From Siphonodentalium dalli (Eukaryota; Mollusca; Scaphopoda; Gadilida; Siphonodentaliidae), in NCBI GenBank assembly GCA_032622095.1, contig CP136069.1, positions 35,688,194-35,752,193 of the forward strand: a DNA stretch of 64,000 nt. The letters are read 5' to 3'. This document shows, piece after piece, positions 1 to 12,945 of the stretch. The position numbers were made by a program, and so were the translations under genes. Position 1 is the stretch's first letter. The number at the start of each line of letters is the position of its first letter. A model generated the notes under the pieces. It had not been told where the DNA came from, made no database searches, and saw only the letters and a list, made by a program, of their open reading frames with translations.

Positions 1-1400
1 GGTGGGGCAGGCTGTTTGAGGCCCCATAAAATCCCCAGTATTTTTGAAAGCGACTGTACATTGCATCTGCACGGGCAAAATCCCTTTAACGTTTTGGACT
101 CTTTTATCGTATCAATGTGCAAGCAGGCATGTTTCGCGATAGGACGGCACATTCGGTCGCAGGCCGGACCTCACGGTTTGGCTAATGAGCAGGGGTTGGA
201 AGTTGGAAACTTGGGGTGGGGCAGGCTGTTTGAGGCCCCATAAAATACCTAGTATTTTTGAAAGCGACTGTACTTTGCATCTGCATGGGCAAAATCCCTT
301 TAACGTTTTGGACACTTTTATCGTATCAATGTGCAAGCAGGCGCGTTTCGCGATAGGACAGCACATTCGGTCGCAGGCCGGACCTCACGGTTTGGCTAAT
401 GAGGAGGGGTTGGGAGTTGGATAATTGGGGTGGGGCAGGCTGTTTGAGGCCCCATAAAATGCCCCGTATTTTTGAAAGCGACTGTACTTTGCATATGCAC
501 AGGCAAAATCCCTTTAACGTTTTGGACACTTTTATCGTATCAATGTGCAAGTAGGCATGTTTCGCGATAGGACGGCACATTCGGTCGCAGGCCGACCTCA
601 CGGTTTGGCTAATGAGCAGGGGTTGGGAGTTGGATAATTGGGGTGGGGCAGGCTGTTTGAGGCCCCATAAAATCCCCAGTATTTTTGAAAGCGACTGTAC
701 ATTGCATCTGCACGGGCAAAATCCCTTTAACGTTTTGGACACTTTTATCGTATCAATGTGCAAGCAGGCATGTTTCGCGATAGGACGGCACATTCGGTCG
801 CAGGCCGGACCTCACGGAGTGGCTAATGAGCAGGGGTTGGGAGCTGGATAATTGGGGTGGGGCAGGCTGTTTGAGGCCCCATAAAATGCCCAGTATTTTT
901 GAAAGCGACTGTACATTGCATCTGCACGGGTAAAATCCCTTTAACGTTTTGGACACTTTTATCGTATCAATGTGCAAGCAGGCGTGTTTCGCGATAGGAC
1001 AGCACATTCGGTCGCAGGCCGGACCTCACGGTTTGGCTAATGAGCAGGGGTTGGGAGTTGGATAATTGGGGTGGGGCAGGCTGTTTGAGGCCCCATAAAA
1101 TGCCCAGTATTTTTGAAAGCGACTGTACTTTGCATCTGCACGGGCAAAATCCCTTTAACGTTTTGGACTCTTTTATCGTATCAATGTGCAAGCATGCATG
1201 TTTCCCGATAGGATGGCACATTCGGTCGCCGGCCGGACCTCACGGTTTGGCTAATGAGCAGGGGTTGGGAGTTGGATAATTGGGGTGGGGCAGGCTGTTT
1301 GAGGCCCCATAACATCCCCAGTATTTTTGAAAGCGACTGTACATTGCATCTGCACGGGCAAAATCCCTTTAACGTTTTGGACACTTTTATCGTATCAATG
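1..1400 (+). repeat. Segmental duplication A, copy 1 (pairs with 4920-6319)
   Basis: About 6.5 monomers match 4920-6319 at a constant offset of 4919. They share a rare 1-bp loss (GGCCGACC near 592 and 5511), GCGCGTTTCGC, a GAGGAGGGG variant and TTTCCCGATAGGATGG. I see only isolated mismatches, such as 887 (TGCCC versus TCCCC) and 1313 (AACAT versus AAAAT). The match decays by about 1400. The copy may begin before the window. Confidence 0.85.
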
Positions 1401-1925
1401 TGCAAGCAGGCATGTTTCGCGATAGGACGGCACATTCGGTCGCAGGACGGACCTCACGGAGTGGCTAATGAGCAGGGGTTGGGAGCTGGATAATTGGGGT
1501 GGGGCAGGCTGTTTGAGGCCCCATAAAATCCCCAGTATTTTTGAAAGCGACTGTACATTGCATCTGCACGGGTAAAATCCCTTTAACGTTTTGGACACTT
1601 TTATCGTATCAATGTGCAAGCAGGCGTGTTTCGCGATAGGACAGCACATTCGGTCGCAGGCCGGACCTCACGGTTTGGCTAATGAGCAGGGGTTGGGAGT
1701 TGGATAATTGGGGTGGGGCAGACTGTTTGAGGCCCCATAAAATGCCCAGTATTTTTGAAAGCGACTGTACTTTGCATCTGCACGGGCAAAATCCCTTTAA
1801 CGTTTTGGACTCTTTTATCGTATCAATGTGCAAGCATGCATGTTTCGCGATAGGACGGCACATTCGGTCGCCGGCCGGACCTCACGGTTTGGCTAATGAG
1901 CAGGGGTTGGAAGTTGGATAATTGG
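642..1925 (+). repeat. Three-monomer tandem duplication (642-bp units)
   Basis: Units 642-1283 and 1284-1925 repeat the same series of marker variants: CACGGAGTGGC with GAGCTGG, then ACGGGTAAAATCC with GGACAGC, then GGACTC with AAGCATGC. About half a dozen mismatches are visible, for example TTTCCCGATAGGATGG in the first unit against TTTCGCGATAGGACGG in the second. Confidence 0.8.
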
Positions 1926-4399
1926 GGTGGGGCAGGCTGTTTGAGGCCCCATAAAATACCCAGTATTTTTGAAAGCGACTGTACATTGCATCTGCACGGG
2001 CAAAATCCCTTTAACGTTTTGGACACTTTTATCGTATCAATGTGCAAGCAGGCATGTTTCGCGATAGGACGACACATTCGGTCGCAGGCCGGACCTCACG
2101 GTTTGGCTAATGAGCAGGGGTTGGAAGTTGGATACTTGGGGTGGGGCAGGCTGTTTGAGGCCCCATAAAATCCCCAGTATTTTTGAAAGCGACTGTACTT
2201 TGCATCTGCACGGGCAAAATCCCTTTAACGTTTTGGACACTTTTATCGTATCAATGTGCAAGCAGGCATGTTTCGCGATAGGACGGCACATTCGGTCGCA
2301 GGCCGGACCTCACGGTTTGGATAATGAGCAGGGGTTGGAAGTAGGATAATTGGGGTGGGGCAGGCTGTTTGAGGCCCCATAAAATGCCCAGTATTTTTGA
2401 AAGCGACTGTACTTTGCATATGCACATGCAAAATCCCTTTAACGTTTTGGACACTTTTATCGTATCAATGTGCAAGCAGGCGTGTTTCGCGATAGGACAG
2501 CACATTCGGTCGCAGGCCGGACCTCACGGTTTGGCTAATGAGCAGGGGTTGGGAGTTGGATAATTGGGGTGGGGCAGGCTGTTTGAGGCCCCATAAAATG
2601 CCCAATATTTTTGAAAGCGACTGTACTTTGCATCTGCACGGGCAAAATCCCTTTAACGTTTTGGACTCTTTTATCGTATCAATGTACAAGCAGGCATGTT
2701 TCGCGATAGGACGGCACATTCGGTCGCCGGCCGGACCACACGGTTTGGCTAATGAGCAGGGGTTGGGAGTTGGATAATTGGGGTGGGGCAGGCTGTTTGA
2801 GGCCCCATAAAATGCCCAGTATTTTTGAAAGCGACTGTATTTTGCATCTGCACGGGCAAAATCCCTTTAACGTTTTGGACACTTTTATCGTATCAATGTG
2901 CAAGCAGGCATGTTTCGCGATAGGATGGCACATTCGGTCGCAGGCCGGACCTCACGGTTTGGCTAATGAGCAGGGGTTGGGAGTTGGATAATTGGGGTGG
3001 GGCAGGCTGTTTGAGGCCCCATAAAATGCCTAGTATTTTTGAAAGCGACTGTACATTGCATCTGCACGGGCAAAATCCCTTTAACGTTTTGGACACTTTT
3101 ATCGTATCAATGTGCAAGCAGGCATGTTTCGCGATAGGACGGCACATTCGGTCGCAGGCCGGACCTCACGGTTTGGCTAATGAGCAGGGGTTGGGAGTTG
3201 GATAATTGGGGTGGGGCAGACTGTTTGAGGCCCCATAAAATGCCCAGTATTTTTGAAAGCGACTGTACTTTGCATATGCACAGGCAAAATCCCTTTAACG
3301 TTTTGGACTCTTTTATCGTATCAATGTGCAAGCAGGCATGTTTCGCGATAGGACGGCACATTCGGTCGCAGGCCGGACCTCACGGTTTGGCTAATGAGCA
3401 GGGGTTGGGAGTTGGATAATTGGGGTGGGGCAGGCTGTTTGAGGCCCCATAAAATCCCCAGTATTTTTGAAAGCGACTGTACATTGCATCTGCACGGGCA
3501 AAATCCCTTTAACGTTTTGGACTCTTTTATCGTATCAATGTGCAAGCAGGCATGTTTCGCGATAGGACGGCACATTCGGTCGCAGGCCGGACCTCACGGT
3601 TTGGCTAATGAGCAGGGGTTGGAAGTTGGAAACTTGGGGTGGGGCAGGCTGTTTGAGGCCCCATTAAATACCTAGTATTTTTGAAAGCGACTGTACTTTG
3701 CATCTGCATGGGCAAAATCCCTTTAACGTTTTGGACACTTTTATCGTATTAATGTGCAAGCAGGCATGTTTCGCGATAGTACGGCACATTCGGTCGCAGG
3801 CCGAACCTCACGGTTTGGCTAATGAGCAGTGGTTGGCAGTTGGATACTTGGGGTGGGGCAGGCTGTTTGAGGCCCCATAAAATGCCCAGTATTTTTGAAA
3901 GCGACTGTACTTTGCATATGCACAGGCAAAATCCCTTTAACGTTTTGGACACTTTTATCGTATCAATGTGCAAGTAGGCATGTATCGCGATAGGACGGCA
4001 CATTCGGTCGCAGGCCGACCTCACGGATTGGCTAATGAGCAGGGGTTGGGAGTTGGATAATTGGGGTGGGGCAGGCTGTTTGAGGCCCCATAAAATCCCC
4101 AGTATTTTTGAAAGCGACTGTACATTGCATCTGCACGGGCAAAATCCCTTTAACGTTTTGGACACTTTTATCGTATCAATGTGCAAGCAGGCATGTTTCG
4201 CGATAGGACGACACATTCGGTCGCAGGCCGGACCTCACGGTTTGGCTAATGAGCAGTGGTTGGAAATGGATACTTGGGGTGGGGCAGGCTGTTTGAGGCC
4301 CCATAAAATGCCCAGTATTTTTGAAAGCGACTGTACTTTGCATCTGCATGGGCAAAATCCCTTTAACGTTTTGGACACTTTTATCGTATTAATGTGCAA

Positions 4400-5180
4400 G
4401 CAGGCATGTTTCGCGATAGGACGGCACGTTCGGTCGCAGGCCGGACCTCACGGTTTGGCTAATGAGCAGGGGTTGGAAGTTGGATAATTGGGGTGGGGCA
4501 GGCTGTTTGAGGCCCCATAAAATATCTAGTATTTTTGAAAGCGACTGTAATTTGCATCTGCACGGGCAAAATCCCTTTAACGTTTTGGACACTTGTATCG
4601 TATCAATGTGAAAGCAGGCATGTTTCGCGATAGGACGGCACATTCGGTGGCAGGCCGGACCTCACGGTTTGGCTAATGAGCAGGGGTTGGGAGTTGGATA
4701 ATTGGGGTGGGGCAGGCTGTTTGAGGCCCCATAAACTGCCCAGTATTTTTGAAAGCGACTGTACTTTGCATATGCACGGGCAAAATCCCTTTAACGTTTT
4801 GGACTCCTTTATCGTATCAATGTGCAAGCAGGCATGTTTCGCGATAGGACGGCACATTCGGTCGCAGGCCGGACCTCACGGTTTGGCTAATGAGCAGGGG
4901 TTGGGAGTTGGATAATTGGGGTGGGGCAGGCTGTTTGAGGCCCCATAAAATCCCCAGTATTTTTGAAAGCGACTGTACATTGCATCTGCACGGGCAAAAT
5001 CCCTTTAACGTTTTGGACTCTTTTATCGTATCAATGTGCAAGCAGGCATGTTTCGCGATAGGACGGCACATTCGGTCGCAGGCCGGACCTCACGGTTTGG
5101 CTAATGAGCAGGGGTTGGAAGTTGGAAACTTGGGGTGGGGCAGGCTGTTTGAGGCCCCATAAAATACCTAGTATTTTTGA
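4400..5180 (+). repeat. Segmental duplication B, copy 1 (pairs with 11463-12243)
   Basis: A rare AAAATATCTAG plus GTAATTTGCATC monomer is followed by GTGAAAGC and GGACTCCTTTATCG monomers. The same series recurs at an offset of 7063 (33 monomers plus 1 base). Confidence 0.75.
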
Positions 5181-6319
5181 AAGCGACTGTACTTTGCATC
5201 TGCATGGGCAAAATCCCTTTAACGTTTTGGACACTTTTATCGTATCAATGTGCAAGCAGGCGCGTTTCGCGATAGGACAGCACATTCGGTCGCAGGCCGG
5301 ACCTCACGGTTTGGCTAATGAGGAGGGGTTGGGAGTTGGATAATTGGGGTGGGGCAGGCTGTTTGAGGCCCCATAAAATGCCCCGTATTTTTGAAAGCGA
5401 CTGTACTTTGCATATGCACAGGCAAAATCCCTTTAACGTTTTGGACACTTTTATCGTATCAATGTGCAAGTAGGCATGTTTCGCGATAGGACGGCACATT
5501 CGGTCGCAGGCCGACCTCACGGTTTGGCTAATGAGCAGGGGTTGGGAGTTGGATAATTGGGGTGGGGCAGGCTGTTTGAGGCCCCATAAAATCCCCAGTA
5601 TTTTTGAAAGCGACTGTACATTGCATCTGCACGGGCAAAATCCCTTTAACGTTTTGGACACTTTTATCGTATCAATGTGCAAGCAGGCATGTTTCGCGAT
5701 AGGACGGCACATTCGGTCGCAGGCCGGACCTCACGGAGTGGCTAATGAGCAGGGGTTGGGAGCTGGATAATTGGGGTGGGGCAGGCTGTTTGAGGCCCCA
5801 TAAAATCCCCAGTATTTTTGAAAGCGACTGTACATTGCATCTGCACGGGTAAAATCCCTTTAACGTTTTGGACACTTTTATCGTATCAATGTGCAAGCAG
5901 GCGTGTTTCGCGATAGGACAGCACATTCGGTCGCAGGCCGGACCTCACGGTTTGGCTAATGAGCAGGGGTTGGGAGTTGGATAATTGGGGTGGGGCAGGC
6001 TGTTTGAGGCCCCATAAAATGCCCAGTATTTTTGAAAGCGACTGTACTTTGCATCTGCACGGGCAAAATCCCTTTAACGTTTTGGACTCTTTTATCGTAT
6101 CAATGTGCAAGCATGCATGTTTCCCGATAGGATGGCACATTCGGTCGCCGGCCGGACCTCACGGTTTGGCTAATGAGCAGGGGTTGGGAGTTGGATAATT
6201 GGGGTGGGGCAGGCTGTTTGAGGCCCCATAAAATCCCCAGTATTTTTGAAAGCGACTGTACATTGCATCTGCACGGGCAAAATCCCTTTAACGTTTTGGA
6301 CACTTTTATCGTATCAATG
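4920..6319 (+). repeat. Segmental duplication A, copy 2
   Basis: This is the second copy of the 1-1400 block, with the same order of marker variants. The offset of 4919 equals 23 monomers minus 3 bases, so the duplication is in register apart from small indels (a further 1-bp loss lies at 4017). Confidence 0.85.
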
Positions 6320-6599
6320 TGAAAGCAGGCATGTTTCGCGATAGGACGGCACATTCGGTCGCAGGCCGAACCTCACGGTTTGGCTAATGAGCAGGGGTTG
6401 GGAGTTGGATAATTGGGGTGGGGCAGGCTGTTTGAGGCCCCATAAAATGCCCAGTATTTTTGAAAGCGACTGTACTTTGCATATGCACAGGCAAAATCCC
6501 TTTAACGTTTTGGACACTTTTATCGTATCAATGTGCAAGCAGGCATGTTTCGCGATAGGACGGCACATTCGGTCGCAGGCCGGACCTCACGGTTTGGCT

Positions 6600-7060
6600 A
6601 ATGAGCAGGGGTTGGGAGTTGGATAATTGGGGTGGGGCAGGCTGTTTGAGGCCCCATTAAATCCCCAGTATTTTTGAAAGCGACTGTACATTGCATCTGC
6701 ACGGGCAAAATCCCTTTAATGTTTTTGGACTCTTTTATCGTATCAATGTGCAAGCAGGCATGTTTCGCGATAGGACGACACATTCGGTCGCAGGCCGGAC
6801 CTCACTGTTTGGCTAATGAGCAGGGGTTGGAAGTTGGATAATTGGGGTGGGGCAGGCTGTTTGAGGCCCCATAAAATACCCAGTATTTTTGAAAGCGACT
6901 GTACTTTGCATCTGCATGGGCAAAATCCCTTTAACGTTTTGGACACTTTTATCGTATTAATGTGCAAGCAGGCATGTTTCGCGATAGGACGGCACATTCG
7001 GTCGCTGGCCGAACCTCACGGTTTGGCTAATGAGCAGGGGTTGGGAGTTGGATAATTGGG
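6600..7060 (+). repeat. Segmental duplication C, copy 1 (pairs with 15376-15836 and 17410-17870)
   Basis: The markers are an extra T (GTTTTTGGACTC), CTCACTGTTTGG and GGTCGCTGGCCGAACC in consecutive monomers. All three recur in the 15.4 kb and 17.4 kb copies. The offset of 8776 equals 42 monomers minus two 106-bp deletions. Confidence 0.75.
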
Positions 7061-7459
7061 GTGGGGCAGGCTGTTTGAGGCCCCATAAAATGCCCAGTAT
7101 TTTTGAAAGCGACTGTACTTTGCATCTGCACGGGCAAAATCCCTTTAACGTTTTGGACACTTGTATCGTATCAATGTGAAAGCAGGCATGTTTCGCGATA
7201 GGACGGCACATTCGGTCGCAGGCCAAACCTCACGGTTTGGCTAATGAGCAGGGGTTGGGAGTTGGATAATTGGGGCGGGGAAGGCTGTTTGAGGCCCCAT
7301 AAAATGCCCAGTATTTTTGAAAGTGACTGTACTTTGCATCTGCACGGGCAAAATCCCTTTAACGTTTTGGACACTTTTATCGTATCAATGTGCAAGCAGG
7401 CATGTTTCGCGATAGGACGGCACATTCGGTCGCAGGCCGAACCTCACGGTTTGGCTAAT

Positions 7460-8300
7460 GAGCAGGGGTTGGGAGTTTGATAATTGGGGTGGGGCAGGCT
7501 GTTTGAGGCCCCATAAAATGCCCAGTATTTTTGAAAGCGACTGTACTTTGCATATGCACAGACAAAATCCCTTTAACGTTTTGGACACTGTTATCGTATC
7601 AATGTGCAAGCAGGCATGTTTCGCGATAGGACGGCACATTCGGTCGCAGGCCGGACCTCACGGTTTGGCTAATGAGCAGGGGTTGGGAGTTGGATAATTG
7701 GGGTGGGGCAGGCTGTTTGAGGCCCCATAAAATCCCCAGTATTTTTGAAAGCGACTGTCCATTGCATCTGCACGGGCAAAATCCCTTTAACGTTTTGGAC
7801 TCTTTTATCGTATCAATGTGCAAGCAGGCATGTTTCGCGATAGGACGACACATTCGGTCGCAGGCCGGACCTCACGGTTTGGCTAATGAGCAGGGGTTGG
7901 AAGTTGGATACTTGGGGTGGGGCAGGCTGTTTGAAGCCCCATAAAATACCCAGTATTTTTGAAAGCGACTGTACTTTGCATCTGCATGGGCAAAATCCTT
8001 TTAACGTTTTGGACACTTTTTATCGTATTAATGTGCAAGCAGGCATGTTTCGCGATAGGACGGCACATTCGGTCGCAGGCCGAACCTCACGGTTTGGCTA
8101 ATGAGCAGGGGTTGGGAGTTGGATAATTGGGGTGGGGCAGGCTGTTTGAGGCCCCATAAAATGCCCAGTATTTTTGAAAGCGACTGTACTTTGCATCTGC
8201 ACGGTCAAAATCCCTTTAACGTTTTGGACACTTGTATCGTATCAATGTGAAAGCAGGCATGTTTCGCGATAGGACGGCACATTCGGTCGCAGGCCGAACC
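7460..8300 (+). repeat. Segmental duplication D, left end of copy 1
   Basis: The series GCACAGACAAAATCC with ACACTGTTATC, then GGACGACAC, then ATCCTTTTAACG with ACTTTTTATC recurs at 21026-21866, offset 13566. The extra T and the CCTTTT variant are shared and otherwise rare. Confidence 0.8.
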
Positions 8301-10350
8301 TCACGGTTTGGCTAATGAGCAGGGGTTGGGAGTTGGATAATTGGGGTGGGGCAGGCTGTTTGAGGCCCCATAAAATGCCCAGTATTTTTGAAAGCGACTG
8401 TACTTTGCATCTGCACGGGCAAAATCCCTTTAACGTTTTGGACACTTTTATCGTATCAATGTGCAAGCAGATATTTTTCGCGATAGGACGGCACATTCGG
8501 TCGCAGGCCGAACCTCACGGTTTGGCTAATGAACATGGGTTGGAAGTTGGATAATTGGGGTGGGGCAGGCTGTTTGAGGCCCCATAAAATGCCCAGTATT
8601 TTTGAAAGCGACTGTACTTTGCATCTGCACGGGCAAAATCCCTTTAACGTTTTGGACACTTGCATCGTATCAATGTGCAATCAGGCATGTTTCGCGATAG
8701 GACGGCACATTCGGACGCAGGCCGGACCTCACGGTTTGGCTAATGAGCAGGGGTTGGGAGTTGGATAATTGGGGTGGGGCAGGCTGTTTGAGGCCCCATC
8801 AAATCCCCAGTATTTTTGAAAGCGACTGTACATTGCATCTGCACGGGAAAAATCCCTTTAACGTTTTGGACTCTTTTATCGTATCAATGTGCAAGCAGGC
8901 ATGTTTCGCGATAGGACGACACATTCGGTCGCAGGCCGGACCTCACGGTTTGGCTAATGAGCAGGGGTTGGAAGTTGGATACTTGGGGTGGGGCAGGCTG
9001 TTTGAGGCCCCATAAAATACCCAGTATTTTTGAAAGCGACTGTACTTTGCATCTGCATGGGTAAAATCCCTTTAACGTTTTGGACACTTGTATCGTATTA
9101 ATGTGCAAGCAGGCATGTTTCGCGATAGGACGGCACATTCGGTCGCAGGCCGAACCTCACGGTTTGGCTAATGAGCAGGGGTTGGGAGTTGGATAATTGG
9201 GGTGGGGCAGGCTGTTTGAGGCCCCATAAAATGCCCAGTATTTTTGAAAGCGACTGTACTTTGCATCTGCACGGGCAGAATCCCTTTAACGTTTTGGACA
9301 CTTGTATCGTATCAATGTGAAAGCAGGCATGTTTCGCGATAGGACGGCACATTCGGTCGCAGGCCGAACCTCACGGTTTGGCTAATGAGCAGGGGTTGGG
9401 AGTTGGATAATTGGGGTGGGGCAGGCTGTTTGAGGCCCCATAAAATGCCCAGTATTTTTGAAAGCGACTGTACTTTGCATCTGCACGGGCAAAATCCCTT
9501 TAACGTTTTGGACACTTTTATCGTATCAATGTGCAAGCAGATATTTTTCGCGATAGAACGGCACATTCGGTCGCAGGCCGAACCTCACGGTTTGGCTAAT
9601 GAACAGGGGTTGGAAGTTGGATAATTGGGGTGGGGCAGGCTGTTTGAGGCCCCATAAAATGCCCAGTATTTTTGAAAGCGACTGTACTTTGCATCTGCAC
9701 GGGCAAAATCCCTTTAACGTTTTGGACACTTGCATCGTATCAATGTGCAATCAGGCATGTTTCGCGATAGGACGGCACATTCGGACGCAGGCCGGACCTC
9801 ACGGTTTGGCTAATGAGCAGGGGTTGGGAGTTGGATAATTGGGGTGGGGCAGGCTGTTTGAGGCCCCATCAAATCCCCAGTATTTTTGAAAGCGACTGTA
9901 CATTGCATCTGCACGGGAAAAATCCCTTTAACGTTTTGGACTCTTTTATCGTATCAATGTGCAAGCAGGCATGTTTCGCGATAGGACGACACATTCGGTC
10001 GCAGGCCGGACCTCACGGTTTGGCTAATGAGCAGGGGTTGGAAGTTGGATACTTGGGGTGGGGCAGGCTGTTTGAGGCCCCATAAAATACCCAGTATTTT
10101 TGAAAGCGACTGTACTTTGCATCTGCATGGGCAAAATCCCTTTAACGTTTTGGACACTTGTATCGTATTAATGTGCAAGCAGGCATGTTTCGCGATAGGA
10201 CGGCACATTCGGTCGCAGGCCGAACCTCACGGTTTGGCTAATGAGCAGGGGTTGGGAGTTGGATAATTGGGGTGGGGCAGGCTGTTTGAGGCCCCATAAA
10301 ATGCCCAGTATTTTTGAAAGCGACTGTACTTTGCATCTGCACGGGCAGAA
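8211..10350 (+). repeat. Five-monomer tandem duplication (1070-bp units)
   Basis: Two in-register units at an offset of 1070 share GCAGATATTTTTCG, AATGAACA, ACACTTGCATCG with GTGCAATCAGG, CCATCAAATCC and ACGGGAAAAATCC. Across 8315-9384 against 9385-10454 I count about four mismatches (8487/9557, 8535/9605, 9062/10132, 9373/10443). A third, diverged partial unit follows. Confidence 0.88.
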
Positions 10351-10849
10351 TCCCTTTAACGTTTTGGACACTTGTATCGTATCAATGTGAAAGCAGGCAT
10401 GTTTCGCGATAGGACGGCACATTCGGTCGCAGGCCGAACCTCGCGGTTTGGCTAATGAGCAGGGGTTGGGAGTTGGATAATTGGGGTGGGGCAGGCTGTT
10501 TGAGGCCCCATAAAATGCCCAGTATTTTTGAAAGCGACTGTACTTTGCATCTGCACGGGCAAAATCCCTTTAACGTTTTGGAAACTTTTATCGTATCAAT
10601 GTGCAAGCAGGCATGTTTCGCGATAGGACGGCACATTCGGTCGCAGGCCGAATCTCACGGTTTGGCTAATGAGCAGGGGTTGGGAGTTGGATAATTGGGG
10701 TGGGGCAGGCTGTTTGAGGCCCCATAAAATGCCCAGTATTTTTGAAAGCGACTGTACTTTGCATCTGCACGGGCAAAATCCCTTTAACGTTTTGGACACT
10801 TGTATCGTATCAATGTGAAAGCAGGCATGTTTCGCGATAGGACGGCACA

Positions 10850-11560
10850 TTCGGTCGCAGGCCGAACCTCACGGTTTGGCTAATGAGCAGGGGTTGGGAG
10901 TTGGATAATTGGGGTGGGGCAGACTGGTTGAGGCCCCATAAAATGCCCAGTATTTTTGAAAGCGACTGTACTTTGCATATGCACAGGCAAAATCCCTTTA
11001 ACGTTTTGGACACTTTTATCGTATCAATGTGCAAGCAGGCATGTTTCGCGATAGGACGGCACATTCGGTCGCAGGCCGGACCTCACGGTTTGGCTAATGA
11101 GCAGGGGTTGGGAGTTGGATAATTGGGGTGGGGCAGGCTGTTTGAGGCCCCATAAAATCCCCAGTATTTTTGAAAGCGACTGTACATTGCATCAGCACGG
11201 GCAAAATCCCTTTAACGTTTTGGACTCTTTTATCGTATCAATGTGCAAGCAGGCATGTTTCGCGATAGGACGACACATTCGGTCGCAGGCCGGACCTCAC
11301 GGTTTGGCTAATGAGCAGGGGTTGGAAGTGGGATACTTGGGGTGGGGCAGGCTGTTTGAGGCCCCATAAAATACCCAGTATTTTTGAAAGCGACTGTACT
11401 TTGCATCTGCATGGGCAAAATCGCTTTAACGTTTTGGACACTGTTATCGTATTAATGTGCAAGCAGGCATGTTTCGCGATAGGACGGCACGTTCGGTCGC
11501 AGGCCGGACCTCACGGTTTGGCTAATGAGCAGGGGTTGGAAGTTGGATAATTGGGGTGGG
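10850..11560 (+). repeat. Segmental duplication D, right end of copy 1
   Basis: The series GCAGACTG, then GCATCAGCACGG with GGACTC, then ATTAATGTGC with GCACGTTCGG recurs at 24417-25127 at an offset of 13567. This is the same offset as the 7460/21026 pair, so both ends belong to one old duplication. Confidence 0.75.
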
Positions 11561-12243
11561 GCAGGCTGTTTGAGGCCCCATAAAATATCTAGTATTTTTG
11601 AAAGCGACTGTAATTTGCATCTGCACGGGCAAAATCCCTTTAACGTTTAGGACACTTGTATCGTATCAATGTGAAAGCAGGCATGTTTCGCGATAGGACG
11701 GCACATTCGGTCGCAGGCCGGACCTCACGGTTTGGCTAATGAGCAGGGGTTGGGAGTTGGATAATTGGGGTGGGGCAGGCTGTTTGAGGCCCCATAACAT
11801 GCCCAGTATTTTTGAAAGCGACTGTACTTTGCATCTGCACGGGCAAAATCCCTTTAACGTTTTGGACTCCTTTATCGTATCAATGTGCAAGCAGGCATGT
11901 TTCGCGATAGTACGGCACATTCGGTCGCAGGTCGGACCTTACGGTTTGGCTAATGAGCAGGGGTTGGGAGTTGGATAATTGGGGTGGGGCAGGCTGTTTG
12001 AGGCCCCATAAAATCCCCAGTATTTTTGAAAGCGACTGTACATTGCATCTGCACGGGCAAAATCCCTTTAACGTTTTGGACTCTTTTATCGTATCAATGT
12101 GCAAGCAGGCATGTTTCGCGATAGGACGGCACATTCGGTCGCAGGCCGGACCTCACGGTTTGGCTAATGAGCAGGGGTTGGAAGTTGGATACTTGGGGTG
12201 GGGCAGGCTGTTTGAGGCCCCATAAAATACCTAGTATTTTTGA
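11463..12243 (+). repeat. Segmental duplication B, copy 2
   Basis: This has the same marker order as 4400-5180. It adds a CGTTTAGGAC variant at about 11647, CATAACATGCC at about 11797 and GATAGTACGG near 11908. It also forms the left part of the 2033-bp higher-order unit. Confidence 0.75.
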
Positions 12244-12623
12244 AAGCGACTGTACTTTGCATCTGCATGGGCAAAATCCCTTTAACGTTTTGGACACTTT
12301 TATCGTATTAATGTGCAAGCAGGCATGTTTCGCGATAGGACGGCACATTCGGTGGCAGGCCGGATCTCACGGTTTGGCTAATGAGCAGGGGTTGGGAGTT
12401 GGATAATTGGGTGGGGCAGGCTGTTTGAGGCCCCATAAAATGCCCAGTATTTTTGAAAGCGACTGTACTTTGCATCTGCACGGGCAAAATCCCTTTAACG
12501 TTTTGGACACTTTTATCGTATTAATGTGCAAGCAGGCATGTTTCGCGATAGGACTGCACATTCGGTCGCAGGCCGGACCTCACGGAGTGGCTAATGAGCA
12601 GGGGTTGGGAGTTGGATAATTGG

Positions 12624-12945
12624 GGTGGGGCAGGCTGTTTGAGGCCCCATAGAATCCCCAGTATTTTTGAAAGCGACTGTACATTACATCTGCACGGGCA
12701 AAATCCCTTTAACGTTTTGGACACTTTTATCGTATCAATGTGCAAGCAGGCATGGACTCTTTTATCGTATCAATGTGCAAGCGGCTGTACTTTGCATCTG
12801 CACGGGCAAAATCCCTTTAACGTTTTGGACTCTTTTATTGTATCAATGTGCAAGCAGGCATGTTTCGCGATAGGACAGCACATTCGGTCGCAGGCCGGAC
12901 CTCACGGTTTGGCTAATGAGCAGGGGTTGGGAGTTGGATAATTGG
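12624..12945 (+). repeat. 322-bp composite monomer, copy 1
   Basis: One monomer runs normally to GCAAGCAGGCAT (12753), then jumps back to a 29-bp segment (12754-12782) that begins GGACTC and ends GTGCAAGC. It then enters the next monomer at GGCTGTAC. Against the intact pair at 18.9-19.3 kb, 135 bp (19042-19176) is replaced by 29 bp, a net loss of 106. Confidence 0.88.

Noticed and set aside
326-793. Longer frames of 150-155 codons (326-793, 3749-4216, 4035-4487, 5245-5712, 30276-30728, 49103-49555, 51884-52336, 53381-53833)
   Set aside because: Each exists only because a small local indel joins two frames of adjacent monomers, such as GGCCGACC near 592 or GCCTGCCCACCCC near 49301. They are two-monomer read-throughs, not genes.
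1185-1205. GCATGC/CATGCATG palindromes as regulatory sites
   Set aside because: They arise by a single G-to-T change (AAGCAGGCATG to AAGCATGCATG) in scattered monomers and have no consistent context.
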